Assembly (NCBI GenBank): GCA_020055645.1
Contig: CM034546.1
Span: 58,466,001-58,530,000, forward strand
Direction of reading: 5' to 3'
Length of the DNA: 64,000 nt
Origin: Tomocerus qinae
Taxonomy: Eukaryota > Arthropoda > Collembola > Entomobryomorpha > Tomoceridae
The notes beneath the pieces are model-generated. The model had not been told where the DNA came from. It saw only the letters and a list, made by a program, of their open reading frames with translations, and ran no database searches. This document shows, piece after piece, positions 35,084 through 44,600 of this stretch. A program made the translations under genes and the position numbers. Each line of letters starts with the position of its first letter. The stretch's first letter is position 1.

Positions 35084-35824
35084 ACTGTTCCTCTCTAGTC
35101 CTTATACTAGAGGAGAGCCTGTCGAGGCGTCTCCAAAAGTTTTAAAACTTATATTTTAGTAAATCTTGTGTATCTGTACTAATCTGCCTTATCAATCGCT
35201 AAAATTTAACATTAAATGCATTTTTACCATTAAGTGCATTTCTACCATTAAGTGCATTTTTACCATTAAGTGCATTTCTACCATTAAGTGCATTTTTACC
35301 ATTAAGTGCATTTCTACCATTAAGTGCATTTTTACCATTAAGTGCATTTCTACCATTAAGTGCATTTTTACCACTGTGAAGGTAAAAAAGCCTAAAAAGT
35401 GTACACTATTCATGGTGTAGTATACGATTGTAATTATGCTATGCCTATAATTATAAAATACACCCTTAACTTAAACCCTAAAACCTCAAAAAAAACTTCG
35501 GGCTTTTTCCTCAAAAACCATGGAAAACGATTCAAATTGGAAACTTATTTAAATCCAACCAAAATCATGCGAAAATTTCACTCATAATCTCAAAGCTCAT
35601 AATCAAACAAAATGATGATATATATTGGGCGATGTTAAAATACTTTAATGCATAATTTAATAATGATTGATTACTAACCTTCTTCCCTGTTGTATCTCCA
35701 GCTTTGTGGTACATATTATCAGTAGTCACCAATAATATTCTCTGCGTTAAATTTCTCCAACCTACTTCTCTGGAGCATTTTATTATTTCGTACATAGCAG
35801 TTAAAACATCTTCATTATCATCAC
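30683..35824 (-). CDS. Integrin-beta-like I-domain, two exons of a partial gene
   Basis: Exon 35824-35679 (atag|GT ... GAAG|GTTAGT) encodes DDNEDVLTAMYEIIKC, SREVGWRNLTQRILLVTTDN, MYHKAGDTTGKK; exon 30959 to about 30683 (aaag|ACG) continues in phase with TFDETCHLDSNGKFKDHRYN, AYDYPSVAQIVKVL, VKVIFAIKEG..YEDLAELL. This follows the integrin beta-subunit I-like domain (VGWRN..R.LL..TD..FH.AGDG; C.L......DYPS...; I.FA). The protein would be a cell-adhesion receptor ectodomain. The intervening 4.7-kb intron carries a SINE, P element, MITE and rRNA fragment. Exons before and after are not seen: a BEL gag fragment lies immediately upstream, and after LAELL the sequence no longer matches integrins. 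Could be a partial gene or a relic. Confidence 0.6.
31711..33678 (+). pseudogene. P-element transposase, frameshifted THAP protein
   Basis: 31711-31887 encodes the start of a THAP DNA-binding domain (MPCAISLGHNSHR, LHHFPKDKTLSKFWESKCKR); the frame then shifts and resumes with HFQINDFIEDKISKMLSLK. The first THAP cysteine is present, the second seems lost, and the final C-x2-H spans the frameshift. A likely second exon is about 32164-32296. 33205-33300 encodes a coiled-coil-like stretch (LYEKSQHQQFYYQKRNL), after which another shift leads to RKAYEIIRDVWTIPLPGAST, LKRWTQKF, typical of P transposases just before the catalytic part. The ORF stops at 33678; no full catalytic core remains. Confidence 0.75.
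32500..33023. mobile_element. MITE nested in the P element, exact 8-bp target duplication
   Basis: 524 bp with about 50-bp inverted ends: GGCTGAATTTAGGCAGCGGT, ACCTCGTTGCCGGTACACAT at the left and the mirror ATGTGTACCGGCAACACCGG, ACCGCTGCCTAAATTCAGCC at the right. Flanked by TTACACTA on both sides (32492-32499, 33024-33031). Several extra CCGGCAACA/TGTTGCCGG motifs lie just inside both ends. The ORF at 32797-33015 lies over its right arm and is not a gene. Confidence 0.88.
34688..34802 (+). repeat. 34-bp minisatellite, about three copies
   Basis: Units of GAAATAGCCTATCTCCATTA then TTCGTTTTGTGGAC, with one or two differences between copies, ending in a partial unit. Lies in the intron between the integrin-like exons. 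Confidence 0.8.
35001..35096 (+). pseudogene. 28S ribosomal RNA fragment across the R2 insertion site
   Basis: GGGAGTAACTATGACTCTCT, TAAAGTAGCCAAATGCCTCG, TTAGTGACGCGCATGAATGG, ATTAACGAGATTCCCACTG is the highly conserved 28S rRNA stretch known as the R1/R2 retrotransposon target, with only a few differences (for example AAAGTAGCC for AAGGTAGCC, TCTTC for TCATC). Only about 95 bases match; both sides are unrelated. Not a functional rRNA gene. Confidence 0.85.
35160..35400 (-). repeat. Dispersed repeat R2, copy 2, with 18-bp array expansion
   Basis: Reverse-complement relative of 23990-24112 (GTACAGATACAC, AAATTTTAGCGATTGAT and ACCTTCACAGTGGTAAAAAT all present). Inside, ACCATTAAGTGCATTTYT is repeated about nine times (35222-35375), alternating T and C at one position so that the true period is 36. 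The ORFs here on both strands (35166, 35192) exist only because 18 is a multiple of three. Confidence 0.85.
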
Positions 35825-35859
35825 CTATGTATTAATCAATCAATGAATTCCATAATTAA

Positions 35860-36462
35860 ATAATTAATAAATTGAGTTAAATGGTTGCCATTAACTGCGG
35901 TAGAAAGCCATGATCCTACGTAAATGCTAGTGTTGATTAGGGGGTATAGTAAAATAAAACCCTTCAAGTAATTTAATTTCTGAGATCCAGACAATCTCCT
36001 GTTGTTATGGACACAAGCATTGAACTGATCCCAAAATGCTGTCCAATCTTGATATTCTCCAGAAAATGTGGGTAAATCAATCCTAGGAAGTTTGACTTCC
36101 GATCCATATTCCTGTTGGAAAATGATAGGTTGAGATCCCGATGATGTGCTGTTGCCTTGCTGCGGCTGTTGAATGACTTGCTTTTTCTTGATCAATTGCG
36201 CTAGCTTAACTTTCATAATATCATATCTTTCATCAAACTGGTTATTTTCCGTTTCATGTAGATCCAATTCCTCTTGATTGGCACATAAAAGAATTATGTC
36301 AACATGAATCTCTTCAAATGATGTCCATGCTTTTTCTAGCCTTTGTAGCTTATGTTCGACAGTTTCAATGTCAAATTTGTTTTCGTCCAAATGATCCAGA
36401 AATGTTCTGATCTTCCTCAGAGTTCCTTTCAATATTCCACGTTTTCTGATTAGTGCTTCCAT
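35860..36462 (-). pseudogene. BEL/Pao retrotransposon Gag fragment
   Basis: ORF starting MEALIRKRGILKGTLRKIRT has a helical N-terminal part, a Gln-rich linker (QVIQQPQQGNSTSSGSQP), then KLPRIDLPTFSGEYQDW, FWDQFNACVHNNRRLS, KLNYLKG, the conserved block of BEL/Pao Gag proteins (DUF1759 type). Similarity ends abruptly after KLNYLKG at about 35950, followed by unrelated sequence and then the integrin-like exon, so everything downstream (protease, RT, RNase H, integrase) is missing. The matching LTR lies just upstream at 36570-36841. Confidence 0.75.
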
Positions 36463-36569
36463 CCTTGAGGGAGATACTGTTGTATTCGCTGTCGCAAGAG
36501 ATGGAACGAGACAAACTGCTGTTTTCTCTAAAGGATTGGTACCAGATTATCAGCAGAGAAGGACCAAAA

Positions 36570-36841
36570 TGTATGTTGCTGATGCAGATTGTAAAGGACT
36601 GTAGATTTTAACTAAAACATAACTTTATTTAACTCTGAAAAACCACTGACAAATAATGGACATTGACGAGAGGACGAATTTGACGTGTGACTCCCTGATT
36701 GATTGCCCGATTGTGACAAGAATATGACTTTTCTACTTTTCTTACAACTACTAATCTATGAAATAACAAAGTTTGTTTTATGATAATATTATAGCATAAT
36801 ATTTGATGTAACCTAGCTACTAGGACATTTAGCCCTGAACA
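36570..36841 (-). repeat. BEL/Pao-type LTR (5' LTR of the Gag fragment)
   Basis: 272 bp on the minus strand, starting TGTTCAGGGCTAAATGTCCT and ending ATCAGCAACATACA. The same sequence in the opposite orientation is at 49087-49348, which fixes both ends (TG...CA). The stretch just inside, TTTTGGTCCTTCTCTGCTGA, occupies the primer-binding-site position before Gag. Confidence 0.78.
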
Positions 36842-37071
36842 AAAGCGGTCGTCTAAAAGCTGAGTTCGCTCTCTTTTCAGTTTGAATTTTACATTGAAAA
36901 TCCTAATTTTTCGAATTCATTTTTAATACAGACGCTATCGATAGAGAGCATTGACATATACATCATTCGAACCGTTACATTCGAATTAGTAATACGTATT
37001 AGTAATAAGGGCCGACTGCGTTCGTAGCGTTAAATATAGCGATTTTAAAATCGCATATTTAGCATTAGTAG

Positions 37072-37140
37072 TATAGGAACATTCAAAGTTAAGCTCAGCC
37101 CCCTCTTTTATACTTGAACGTTTGAGGCAGCTTTCCTCTT
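37072..37140 (-). promoter_or_regulatory. Shared TATA-containing block, copy 1
   Basis: On the minus strand: CAAACGTTCAAGTATAAAAG, AGGGGGCTGAGCTTAACTTT, GAATGTTCCTATACTA. Nearly the same block lies on the plus strand at 55385-55445 (TCAAGTATAAAAGAGGGGGC, TTAACTTTGAATTTTCCTAT). A TATAAAAG followed by a conserved stretch suggests the core promoter of a dispersed element. No attached coding sequence found. Confidence 0.5.
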
Positions 37141-38690
37141 CTTAGTGGATCGGTAGATTTTGGCATCCTTTTTACAGAGGTGGGCTTTACGTTTACTAAA
37201 TCCAGAAGAAATAGAATTGATGGATCCCGACATTTCGGACAAATAAGTAAGCTCCATTTACCATACTAATTTCAACGAGAAAAATTATTATAATCGTATG
37301 CAGTTTATCATGGTAAATTATTAAACCATAATTGCATGCAATGGCAGCTATCATTGTGGCCACTTTATTCATGGGCATGAATATAGTGGACGAAATTTCG
37401 TTGTATCGATTTTGAAGAACGTGAAGCATTCTGCACTTTTTGATGAATTCATACTCGTGTCCCAATTTTGATCTAAATTTTCATATAAAAACATTTTAAT
37501 TAGATTCCTGTATGTATAATGATAGTAGAGACAATTATTTTCATCCAAAAGCTATCTTGAAAACACAATTAAATTAAATGTTATTATCAGTTTGCCAAGA
37601 TAAACAGATTTTACCTTAGTTCAATTAAATACTGTCTGCAACAATTTAGGTATATCAAATTATTGGAAAGGTAATACATGGCCAGAGTTCAACTGGCCGG
37701 TGGGTAGTGGCTAGGGGGCAAAAGTGGCTAGTGGGCGGGCAAAATGTCAGGTGGCTAGTGGGCAAAAGGGGCAAAAGTAAAATTAAGGTTTTAAAAATAG
37801 CACAAAAAAGTACAAACATACAAACGGAATTGTCACGTGACTAACTTTTGCCGTTTATCTAATAGTAAAGTAATGATTGAATGAAGAAGTTTCAACTACC
37901 ACGACGCACAACAGTGACTTTCATCATCGCGCAAGCGTGTATGCATTAAACCAAGTACAGTGGCCGAGTAATATGAATCCAACGAAACTTTTCCTCTGCT
38001 GATAAGGGGACACAATAGCTTTCTAGGTGATCTCCTTTGTTCTTGCTCAGTCAAGCGCGAACTCCCTTTTGCTATCGTTATCGGCAGTAGAAAAGTTTCG
38101 TTGGATTCATAATAATATAACATTCATAACTTAGACCATTCTGTTTTGAAACTGCGAACACACAACATACAAACATCCGTACATACAAGAATTCCGATTA
38201 TGTTTATATTAGTAGTGATGACATTCATAAAAGTTATAGCCGGAAAGAATTTCGTAAGTAGTTTTGTGATGGGTTCGTTTGCCATTGCAAATTGTTAAGA
38301 GTTTGAACTCATTCCACAGTAGATGAAATAAACTTTATGGTTATTATCACTCACTAACCTTTCATAATACAGAGATACAAAAACTCAAGTATTTGTTACT
38401 CTAGCTGGTTACACGTTTTCAAATTACTTTGAAATTTTTGATAACTACCAAATAATTCAAATCCCGTAGAAATGTTTTAGGTGTATCTATATTTCACTAT
38501 TTTTAAAATTTCTCCATTTAATTCAAAACAAAGTTAAAGCAAAGTAGACAGATTGAAAAAATGACGGATTTGGGTATAGTAACAAATTCTATTTGCGAGA
38601 CACTGGATTTTATAGTCCATCCATTATGGAGACCATTGTAACAAGGTTTTCGTTTTGCTTACGAATTATTTCCTTACAATAAACTTCGAT
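37141..38690 (-). pseudogene. Broken duplicate of the 711-2079 chemoreceptor gene
   Basis: Minus-strand copy. Exon 3 (about 37455-37141) matches the parent closely (FIKKCRMLHVLQNRYNEISS; FMPMNKVATMIAAIACNYGL) but a 5-bp deletion near 37260 shifts the frame and the last 130 bases are absent. The end of exon 2 is kept at 37615-37677, after which about 630 bases of the parent are replaced by some 540 foreign bases. The start of exon 1 and its 400-base upstream flank resume at about 38220-38690. Sat3 begins immediately beyond. Non-functional. Confidence 0.85.
37683..38220. mobile_element. Insertion filling the receptor pseudogene
   Basis: The left part (CCAGAGTTCAACTGGCCGGT, GTAGTGGCTAGGGGGCAAAA, GTGGCTAGTGGGCGGGCAAA) matches the left arm of the hAT-like MITE at 52625-52966; its right arm is missing. 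Within it, 37973-38112 is a 140-bp foldback: ATGAATCCAACGAAACTTTT against AAAAGTTTCGTTGGATTCAT, with CCTCTGCTGATAA against TTATCGGCAGTAG. Two insertions therefore stack here. The ORF at 37896-38123 lies across the foldback and is not a gene. Confidence 0.7.
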
Positions 38691-41600
38691 TAGATTTTTA
38701 AAACGTTTAAGCCACAGTGCATATCAATATGGGAGTCAGAATTCTTGAACGTGCTTTTAATGATGTTAGCGATAGATATTACCCAAGATTTCTCCAAGTT
38801 TCTTATAAAGGTCGATCAGATTTTTAAAATGTATTAGCCAGAGTGGATATCAATATGGTTAACAGAACATTTGAAGGTGTTCGTAATAATGTTATCCATT
38901 TATCATGCGCTGGAATTGTTAAAGCTTCGTGTAAAGATCGATTAGATTTTTTAAACGTTTAAGCCAAAGTGGATATCAATATGGGAGTCAGAATTCTTGA
39001 ACGTGCTTTTAATGATGTTGGCAATAGATCTTACATTAGATTTCCCCAAGTTTCTTATAAAGGTCGATCAGATTTTTAAAATCTATAAGCCAGAGGTAAT
39101 ATCAATATGGTTTACAGAACATTTAAAGGTTTTCGTAATAATGTTATCCATATATCATGCGCTGGAATTGTTAAAGCTTCGTGTAAAGATCGATCAGATT
39201 TTTAAAACGTTTAAGCCAAAGTGGATATCAATATGGCAGTCAGAATTCTTGAACGTGCTTTTAATGATGTTAGCCATAGATATTAACCAAGATTTCTCCA
39301 AGTTTCTTATAAAGGTCGATCAGATTTTTAAAATGTATTAGCCAGAGTGGATATCAATATGGTTAACAGAACATTTGAAGGTGTTCGTAATAATGTTATC
39401 CATATATCATGCGCTGGAAATGTTAAAGCTTCGTGTAAAGATCGATTAGATTTTTAAAACGTTGAAGCCAGAGTGAATATCATTATGGTTAAGAAAATAT
39501 TTGAAGGTGTTTATAATGGTGTTAGCAATATATATTACCCTGAATTTCTCCAAGTTTCGTATAAAGGTCCATCAGATTTTTAAAATGTATAATCCAGAGT
39601 GGATATCAATATAGTAGTCTGAATACTTGAAGATGCTCGTAGTAAAGTTAACCATTTATGGTGCGCTGGAATTGTTTAAGTTTTGTGTAACGGTCGAACA
39701 GATTTTTAAAACGTAAAAGCCAGAGTGGAATTTGGAATGGTAGTCAGAATACTTGAAGGTGTTCGTAATGATGTTACAATTTGATGGTACCCTAGATTTT
39801 TCCAAGTTTCGTGTAAAGGTCGAACAGATTTTTAAAATGTATAAGCCAGAGTGGATATCAATATGGTCAACAGAATATTTGAAGGTGCTCGTAATGTTTT
39901 TATCCATAAATCGTACGCTGGAATTTTTAAAGTTTCGTGTAAAGATCGATTAGATTTTTAAAACGTTGAAGCCAGAGTGGATATCAATATGGGAGTCAGA
40001 ATTCTTGAACGTGCTTTTAATGATGTTGGCAATAGATCTTACATTAGATTTCCCCAAGTTTCTTATAAAGGTCGATCAGATTTTTAAAATCTATAAGCCA
40101 GAGGTAATATCAATATGGTTTACAGAACATTTAAAGGTGTTCGTAATAATGTTATCCATATATCATGCGCTGGAATTGTTAAAGCTTCGTGTAAAGATCG
40201 ATCAGATTTTTAAAACGTTTAAGCCATAGTGAATATCAGTATGCTAGTCCGAATACTTAAACTTGCTCGTAATGGTGTTAGCAATATATATTACCCTGGA
40301 TTTCTCCAAGTTTCGTATAAAGGTCCATCAGATTTTTAAAATGTATAATCCAGAGTGGATATCAATATGGTTAACACAACATTTGAAGGTGTTCGTAATA
40401 ATGTTATCCATATATGATGCGCTGGAATTGTTAAAGTTTCGTGTAAAGGTCGAACAGATTTTTAAAACGTATAAGCCAGAGTGAATATCATTATGGTTAA
40501 GAAAATATTTGAAGGTGTTTATAATGATGTTAGCAATATATATTACCCAAGAATTGTCCAAGTTTCGTTTATGGGTCGATCACATTTTTAAAATGTATAA
40601 GCCAGAGTGGATATCAATATAGTAGTCTGAATACTTGAAGATGCTCGTAGTAAAGTTAACCATTTATGGTGCGCTGGAATTGTTTAAGTTTTGTGTAACG
40701 GTCGAACAGATTTTTAAAACGTTAAAGCCATAGTGGAATTTAGAATGGTAGTCAGAATACTTGACGGTGCTCGTAAAGATGTTACAATTTGATGGTACCC
40801 TAGATTTGTCCAAGTTTCGTATAAAGGTCCATCAGATTTTTAAAATGTATAATCCAGTGTTGATATCAATATGGTCAACAGAATATTTGAAGGTGCTCGT
40901 AATGTTTTTATCCATAAATCGTGCGCTGGAATTGTTAAAGTTTCGTGTAAACATCGATTAGATTTATAAAACGTTGAAGCCAGAGTGGATATCAATATGG
41001 GAGTCAGAATTCTTGAACGTGCTTTTAATGATGTTGGCAATAGATATTACATTAGATTTCCACAAGTTTCTTATAAAGGTCGATCAGATTTTTAAAATGT
41101 ATAAGCCAGAGGTAATATCAATATGGTTTACAGAACATTTAAAGGTGTTCGTAATAATGTTATCCATATATCATGCGCTGGAATTGTTAAAGCTTCGTGT
41201 AAAGATCGATCAGATTTTTAAAATGAATAAGCATTATTGGATATGAATGTGGTAGTCATAATACTTGAAGGTGTTCGTAATGATGTTACAATTTAATGGT
41301 ACCCTAGATTTATCCAAGTTTCGTACAAAAGTCGATCAGATTTTTAAAATGTATAAGCCAGAGTGGATATCAGTATGGTTAACAGAATATTTGAAGGTGC
41401 TCGTAATGTTTTTATCCATATATCGTGCGCTGGAATTGTTAAAGTTTCGTGTAAAGATCGATTAGATTTTTAAAACGTTTAAGCCAGAGTGAATATCAGC
41501 ATAACTAGTTAGAATATTTGAACGTGCTCGTAATGATGTTACCAATAGATACTACATTAGATTTCTCCAAGTTTCTTATAAAGGTCGATCAGATTTTTAA

Positions 41601-44600
41601 AATTTATAAGCCAAAGTGGATATCAGTATGATTAACAGAATATTTGAAGGTGCTCGTAATGTTTTTATATATATATCGTGCGCTGGAATTGTTAAAGTTT
41701 CGTGTAAAGATCGATTAGATTTTTAAAACGTTGAAGCCAGAGTGAATATCATTATGGTTAATAAAATATATGAAGGTGTTTATAATGATGTTATCAATAG
41801 ATATTACCCAAGAATTGTCCAAGTTTCGTTTATGGGTCGATCACATTTTTAAAATGTATAAGCCAGAGTGGATATTAATATAGTAGTCTGAATACTTGAA
41901 GATGCTCGTAGTAAAGTTAACCATTTATGGTGCGCTGGAATTGTTTAAGTTTTGTGTAACGGTCGAACAGATTTTTAAAACGTAAAAGCCAGAGTGGAAT
42001 TTGGAATGGTAGTCAGAATACTTGAAGGTGTTCGTAATGATGTTACAATTTGATGGTACCCTAGATTTTTCCAAGTTTCGTACAAAGGTCGATCAGATTT
42101 TTAAAATATATAAGCCAGAGTGGATATCAGTATAGTTAACAGAATATTTGAAGGTGCTCGTAATGTTTTTATCCATATATCGTGCGCTGGAATTGTTAAA
42201 GTTTCGTGTAAAGATCGATTAGATTTTTAAAACGTTTAAGCCAGAGTGAATGTCAGAATGTTAGTTAGAATATTTGAACGTGCTCGTAATGATGTTACCA
42301 ATAGATATTACATTGGTGACTCCAAGTTTCTTATAAAGGTCGATCAGATTTTTAAAATGTATAAGCCAAAGTGGATATCAGTATGATTAACAGAACATTT
42401 GAAGTGGTCGTAATAATGTTATCCATATATCGTGCGCTAGAATTGTTAAAGTTTCGTGCAAATATCGATTAGATTTTTAAAACGTTGAAGCCAGAGTGAA
42501 TATCATTATGGTTAATAAAATATATGAAGGTGTTTATAATGATGTTATCAATAGATATTACCCAAGAATTGTCCAAGTTTCATTTATGGGTCGATCATAT
42601 TTTTAAAATGTATAAGCCAGAGTGGATATCAATATAGTAGTCTGAATACTTGAAGGTGCTCGTAGTAAAGTTAACCATTTATGGTGCGCTGGAATTGTTT
42701 AAGTTTTGTGCAACGGTCGAACAGATTTTTAAAACGTAAAAGCCAGAGTGGAATTTGGAATGGTAGTCAGAATACTTGAAGGTGTTCGTAATGATGTTAC
42801 AATTTGATGGTACCCTAGATTTTTCCAAGTTTCGTACAAAGGTCGATCAGATTTTTAAAATATATAAGCCAGAGTGGATATCAGTATGGTTAACAGAATA
42901 TTTGAAGGTGCTCGTAATGTTTTTATCCATATATCGTGCGCTGGAATTGTTAAAATTTCGTGTAAAGATTGATTAGATTTTTAAAACGTTTAAGCCAAAG
43001 TGGATATCAATATGGGAGTCAGAATTCTTGAACGTGCTTTTAATGATGTTGGCAATAGATCTTACATTAGATTTCCCCAAGTTTCTTATAAAGGTCGATC
43101 AGATTTTTAAAATCTATAAGCCAGAGGTAATATCAATATGGTTTACAGAACATTTAAAGGTGTTCGTAATAATGTTATCCATATATCATGCGCTGGAATT
43201 GTTAAAGCTTCGTGTAAACATCGATCAGATTTTTAAAACGTTTAAGCCAAAGTGGATATCAATATGGGAGTCAGAATTCTTGAACGTGCTTTTAATGATG
43301 TTAGCAATAGATATTACATTAGATTTCCACAAGTTTCTTATAAAGGTCGATCAGATTTTTAAAATGTATAAGCCAGAGGTAATATCAATATGGTTTACAG
43401 AACATTTAAAGGTGTTCGTAATAATGTTATCCATATATCATGCGCTGGAATTGTTAAAGCTTCGTGTAAAGATCGATCAGATTTTTAAAATGAATAAGCA
43501 TTATTGGATATGAATGTGGTAGTCATAATACTTGAAGGTGTTCGTAATGATGTTACAATTTAATGGTACCCTAGATTTATCCAAGTTTCGTACAAAAGTC
43601 GATCAGATTTTTAAAATGTATAAGCCAGAGTGGATATCAGTATGGTTAACAGAATATTTGAAGGTGCTCGTAATGTTTTTATCCATATATCGTGCGCTGG
43701 AATTGTTAAAGTTTCGTGTAAAGATCGATTAGATTTTTAAAACGTTTAAGCCAGAGTGAATATCAGCATAACTAGTTAGAATATTTGAACGTGCTCGTAA
43801 TGATGTTACCAATAGATACTACATTAGATTTCTCCAAGTTTCTTATAAAGGTCGATCAGATTTTTAAAATTTATAAGCCAAAGTGGATATCAGTATGATT
43901 AACAGAATATTTGAAGGTGCTCGTAATGTTTTTATATATATATCGTGCGCTGGAATTGTTAAAGTTTCGTGTAAAGATCGATTAGATTTTTAAAACGTTG
44001 AAGCCAGAGTGAATATCATTATGGTTAATAAAATATATGAAGGTGTTTATAATGATGTTATCAATAGATATTACCCAAGAATTGTCCAAGTTTCGTTTAT
44101 GGGTCGATCACATTTTTAAAATGTATAAGCCAGAGTGGATATTAATATAGTAGTCTGAATACTTGAAGATGCTCGTAGTAAAGTTAACCATTTATGGTGC
44201 GCTGGAATTGTTTAAGTTTTGTGTAACGGTCGAACAGATTTTTAAAACGTAAAAGCCAGAGTGGAATTTGGAATGGTAGTCAGAATACTTGAAGGTGTTC
44301 GTAATGATGTTACAATTTGATGGTACCCTAGATTTTTCCAAGTTTCGTACAAAGGTCGATCAGATTTTTAAAATATATAAGCCAGAGTGGATATCAGTAT
44401 AGTTAACAGAATATTTGAAGGTGCTCGTAATGTTTTTATCCATATATCGTGCGCTGGAATTGTTAAAGTTTCGTGTAAAGATCGATTAGATTTTTAAAAC
44501 GTTTAAGCCAGAGTGAATGTCAGAATGTTAGTTAGAATATTTGAACGTGCTCGTAATGATGTTACCAATAGATATTACATTAGATGACTCCAAGTTTCTT

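Noticed and set aside
35166-35420. ORFs on both strands with KCIFTIKCIST-type repeats
   Set aside because: Produced by the 18-bp minisatellite.
37196-37465. Working chemoreceptor exon
   Set aside because: A 5-bp deletion relative to the parent breaks the frame, the end of the exon is missing and exon 2 is destroyed.
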